From: Rickettsiales bacterium
GTDB taxonomy: Bacteria; Pseudomonadota; Alphaproteobacteria; Rickettsiales; Rickettsiaceae
Reading direction: 5' to 3'
Assembly: GCA_947508155.1 (NCBI GenBank)
Contig: CANNRM010000021.1
Location: forward strand, 1 to 7,893
Length of the DNA: 7,893 nt
The notes beneath the pieces are model-generated. The model was not told the origin of the DNA, did not search any database, and saw only the letters and a program-made list of their open reading frames with translations. Position numbers and translations under genes: made by a program. Shown here piece by piece: positions 6,531 through 7,893 of the stretch. The stretch's first letter is position 1, and each line of letters starts with the position of its first letter.

Positions 6531-7610
6531 GTGTCTAAAATCAAACCTATAAGAGCAGAAACTAAGATAAGACCAGTAATTATGGCAGGAGGACTTGGAT
6601 CACGGCTATGGCCTATGTCAAGGGAGTCTTGTCCAAAACAATTTATTAAAATCTTTAACAATAAAAGCTTAATGCAGTTAACTATAGAGAGAAATCAAAT
6701 ATTTGGAAAACCATTAATAATAATAACAAAAGAGTATCATGAACTAGCCGCAAAGCAGGCAAAAGAATTAAAAATTGAGGTAGATTTTATAATAGAACCA
6801 ATAGGTCGTAATACTGCGCCATGCGCCATAAGTGCATCTTTAGCATGTGATAAGGATGAGGTTATTGTATTGCTACCCTCAGATCATCATATTGAAAATA
6901 CAGAATCTTATATTCAATCTGTATATCATGCTGTGGCAGCTGCAACCTTTGATAATATCGTAACATTTGGTATAGCACCTTCTAATCTTCATACTGGATA
7001 TGGGTATATCAAGGCTTCATCTCAAAATATAGATGGTGCGTTTAAAGTTGCAGAATTTATTGAGAAACCTTCTCTTAAAGAAGCATATCAATATATTACA
7101 GATAAGGATTATTACTGGAACTCGGGGATTTTTATATTCAAACCCAGTACTATGCTTACTCTGGCATCTTCTCTTTCGCCCAAAATGCATAACAATGTGT
7201 GTCGCGCTTTTAAAAATGCACTAAAGGAAGAGGGTTCGGTATTTCTACATCAATCTTACGATAAGATTTCTCCTGATTCTATAGATTTTTCTTTCATGGA
7301 ACATGCTCAAAATTTAGTGATGATTAAAGCAGATTTTGACTGGCATGATTTAGGGGGATGGAAATCCTTGTGGGATATATATGAAAAAGATGCGGTAGGT
7401 AATACCACACTTGGGGATGTGGAATTGTATGATACATCCAATTCATATATTCATTCTGACGGGCGTTTAACAGCGGTCGTAGGAGTGGATGATATTATTG
7501 TTATCAATACTGCCGATGCAAGTTTGATAGTGCACAAATCTCGCGCGGAGGATGTGAAGCATCTGGTGCAGAATTTGGTTGCAAAGGGCAGGGTAGAGGT
7601 TCGACAATAG
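6531..7610 (+). CDS. manC: Mannose-1-phosphate guanylyltransferase (359 aa, single-domain)
   Basis: The enzyme makes GDP-mannose from mannose-1-phosphate and GTP in the cytoplasm, feeding LPS, capsule or other glycan synthesis. The nucleotide-binding signature is AGGLGSRLWPMSRESCPKQF (19-38). It is followed by EPIGRNTAP (89-97), LLPSDHHI (114-121), GYGYIKA (156-162), FIEKP (176-180), WNSGIFIF (196-203), the IDFSFME segment (251-257) and FDWHDLGGWKSLWDI (269-283). The C-terminal part (about 296-345) is the usual short beta region. There is no mannose-6-phosphate isomerase cupin domain, which bifunctional ManC/AlgA proteins (about 470 aa) carry, so isomerase activity must come from elsewhere. 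The GTG start is preceded by GAGGAG at unusually close spacing. An in-frame TAA at 6510-6512 closes the frame upstream, and the next ATG (codon 18) would cut into the first strand, so GTG is the only sensible start. It is transcribed alone, divergent from the unknown pair. Confidence 0.93.
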   Translation: MSKIKPIRAETKIRPVIMAGGLGSRLWPMSRESCPKQFIKIFNNKSLMQLTIERNQIFGKPLIIITKEYHELAAKQAKELKIEVDFIIEPIGRNTAPCAISASLACDKDEVIVLLPSDHHIENTESYIQSVYHAVAAATFDNIVTFGIAPSNLHTGYGYIKASSQNIDGAFKVAEFIEKPSLKEAYQYITDKDYYWNSGIFIFKPSTMLTLASSLSPKMHNNVCRAFKNALKEEGSVFLHQSYDKISPDSIDFSFMEHAQNLVMIKADFDWHDLGGWKSLWDIYEKDAVGNTTLGDVELYDTSNSYIHSDGRLTAVVGVDDIIVINTADASLIVHKSRAEDVKHLVQNLVAKGRVEVRQ

Positions 7611-7622
7611 AGCAGGGGCGCC

Positions 7623-7658
7623 ATAAGAGTCACACCTCAAAATAGGGGTGACTCTTAT
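7623..7658. terminator. Long hairpin between convergent manC-type gene and hemJ
   Basis: The arms 7623-7637 and 7644-7658 pair over 15 positions with one A/G mismatch (7634 with 7647) around a 6-nt loop CAAAAT. The hairpin begins 12 nt after the manC-type stop and 15 nt after the hemJ stop on the other strand, so it is well placed to end both transcripts. As with the hairpin at 149-199, no uridine tract follows the stem in either direction. The structure is seen; bidirectional termination is inferred. Confidence 0.65.
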
Positions 7659-7673
7659 ACATGCCAAAAAATA

Positions 7674-7893
7674 TTACTCAAATGGCTTAACGATAACCAT
7701 AATCACAGCTATCATCATAGCAATTGCTGGAACTTCATTCGTAATACGATAAAAATTTTCAGAACGAGTATTTTTTCCATTCACAAAATCTTTACGCCAA
7801 CGAGCTAAGAAACCATGCATAACAGTAATTGCTAGTACCATTGCAAATTTTATATGGAACCATATTCCTAATGCCTTAAAACCATATATATAT
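7674..7893 (-). CDS. hemJ: Protoporphyrinogen oxidase HemJ, C-terminal part (cut by window edge)
   Basis: The minus strand from the right edge is open for 72 codons and ends at TAA (7676-7674). The fragment reads through WFHIKFAMVLAITVMHGFLA, then RWRKDFVNGK, NTRSENFYRITNEVPA, and a final hydrophobic helix IAMMIAVIMVIVKPFE. The pattern GKNTRS-x-x-FYR-x-x-NEVP followed by a membrane helix ending VIVKPF is the hallmark C-terminus of HemJ (formerly UPF0093), an inner-membrane enzyme oxidising protoporphyrinogen IX to protoporphyrin IX in heme synthesis. About half of a typical protein of around 140-150 aa is present; the start lies outside the window. It is convergent with the manC-type gene. 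Recognition rests on the recalled family signature, which is very distinctive. Confidence 0.9.
   Translation of the reverse strand, partial: YIYGFKALGIWFHIKFAMVLAITVMHGFLARWRKDFVNGKNTRSENFYRITNEVPAIAMMIAVIMVIVKPFE

Noticed and set aside
6531..7610. Bifunctional mannose-1-phosphate guanylyltransferase/mannose-6-phosphate isomerase
   Set aside because: The frame ends at 359 residues, before any cupin isomerase domain, and the DNA after the stop encodes a hairpin and then hemJ on the other strand, so there is no hidden frameshifted domain.
7451..7667. Minus-strand open frames of 60 and 66 codons over the end of the manC-type gene
   Set aside because: They overlap conserved coding sequence and the terminator hairpin and resemble no known protein.

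Overview
The window reads as a piece of chromosome from an AT-rich alphaproteobacterium. SucA, SucB and HemJ all look alphaproteobacterial by recalled family resemblance. The intergenic palindromes of the GTCATCC…GGGATCCAG type resemble repeats known from Rickettsiales and related host-associated lineages. That placement is inference; no 16S or other lineage marker is present.

Layout, left to right. A short intergenic stretch holds a GC-rich palindrome (9-46) and a perfect 22-bp hairpin (149-199). Next comes a minus-strand cluster that looks like one operon, transcribed sucA > sucB > lipoprotein alpha/beta hydrolase, with gaps of only 16-17 nt. sucA and sucB encode E1 and E2 of the 2-oxoglutarate dehydrogenase complex of the TCA cycle. 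The E3 gene (lpd), a frequent neighbour in alphaproteobacteria, is absent here and a prolyl-aminopeptidase-like gene sits in its place. Upstream of sucA are a plausible sigma-70 promoter and two inverted copies of a 29-bp palindromic repeat, one of which contains the upstream-most ATG of sucA. Two minus-strand genes of unknown function follow (5372-5842 and 5978-6382); they are diverged tandem paralogs. Divergent from them is a plus-strand mannose-1-phosphate guanylyltransferase gene (manC type) behind a near-consensus promoter. It converges on the 3' end of hemJ (protoporphyrinogen oxidase), which runs off the right edge; a long hairpin lies between the two.

How the genes work together: SucAB is central carbon metabolism, ManC supplies GDP-mannose for surface polysaccharide or glycolipid, and HemJ is the penultimate step of heme synthesis. 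Apart from the suc operon the genes appear functionally unrelated.

The points most worth a second look are the palindromic repeat family (it overlaps the apparent sucA start, and a copy appears to have been absorbed in frame into the sucB interdomain linker), the unknown paralog pair, and a Gly-to-Arg change in the nucleophile elbow of the hydrolase. I found no CRISPR array, tRNA, rRNA, transposase or phage gene, and no clear evidence of a wholly new multi-gene system.
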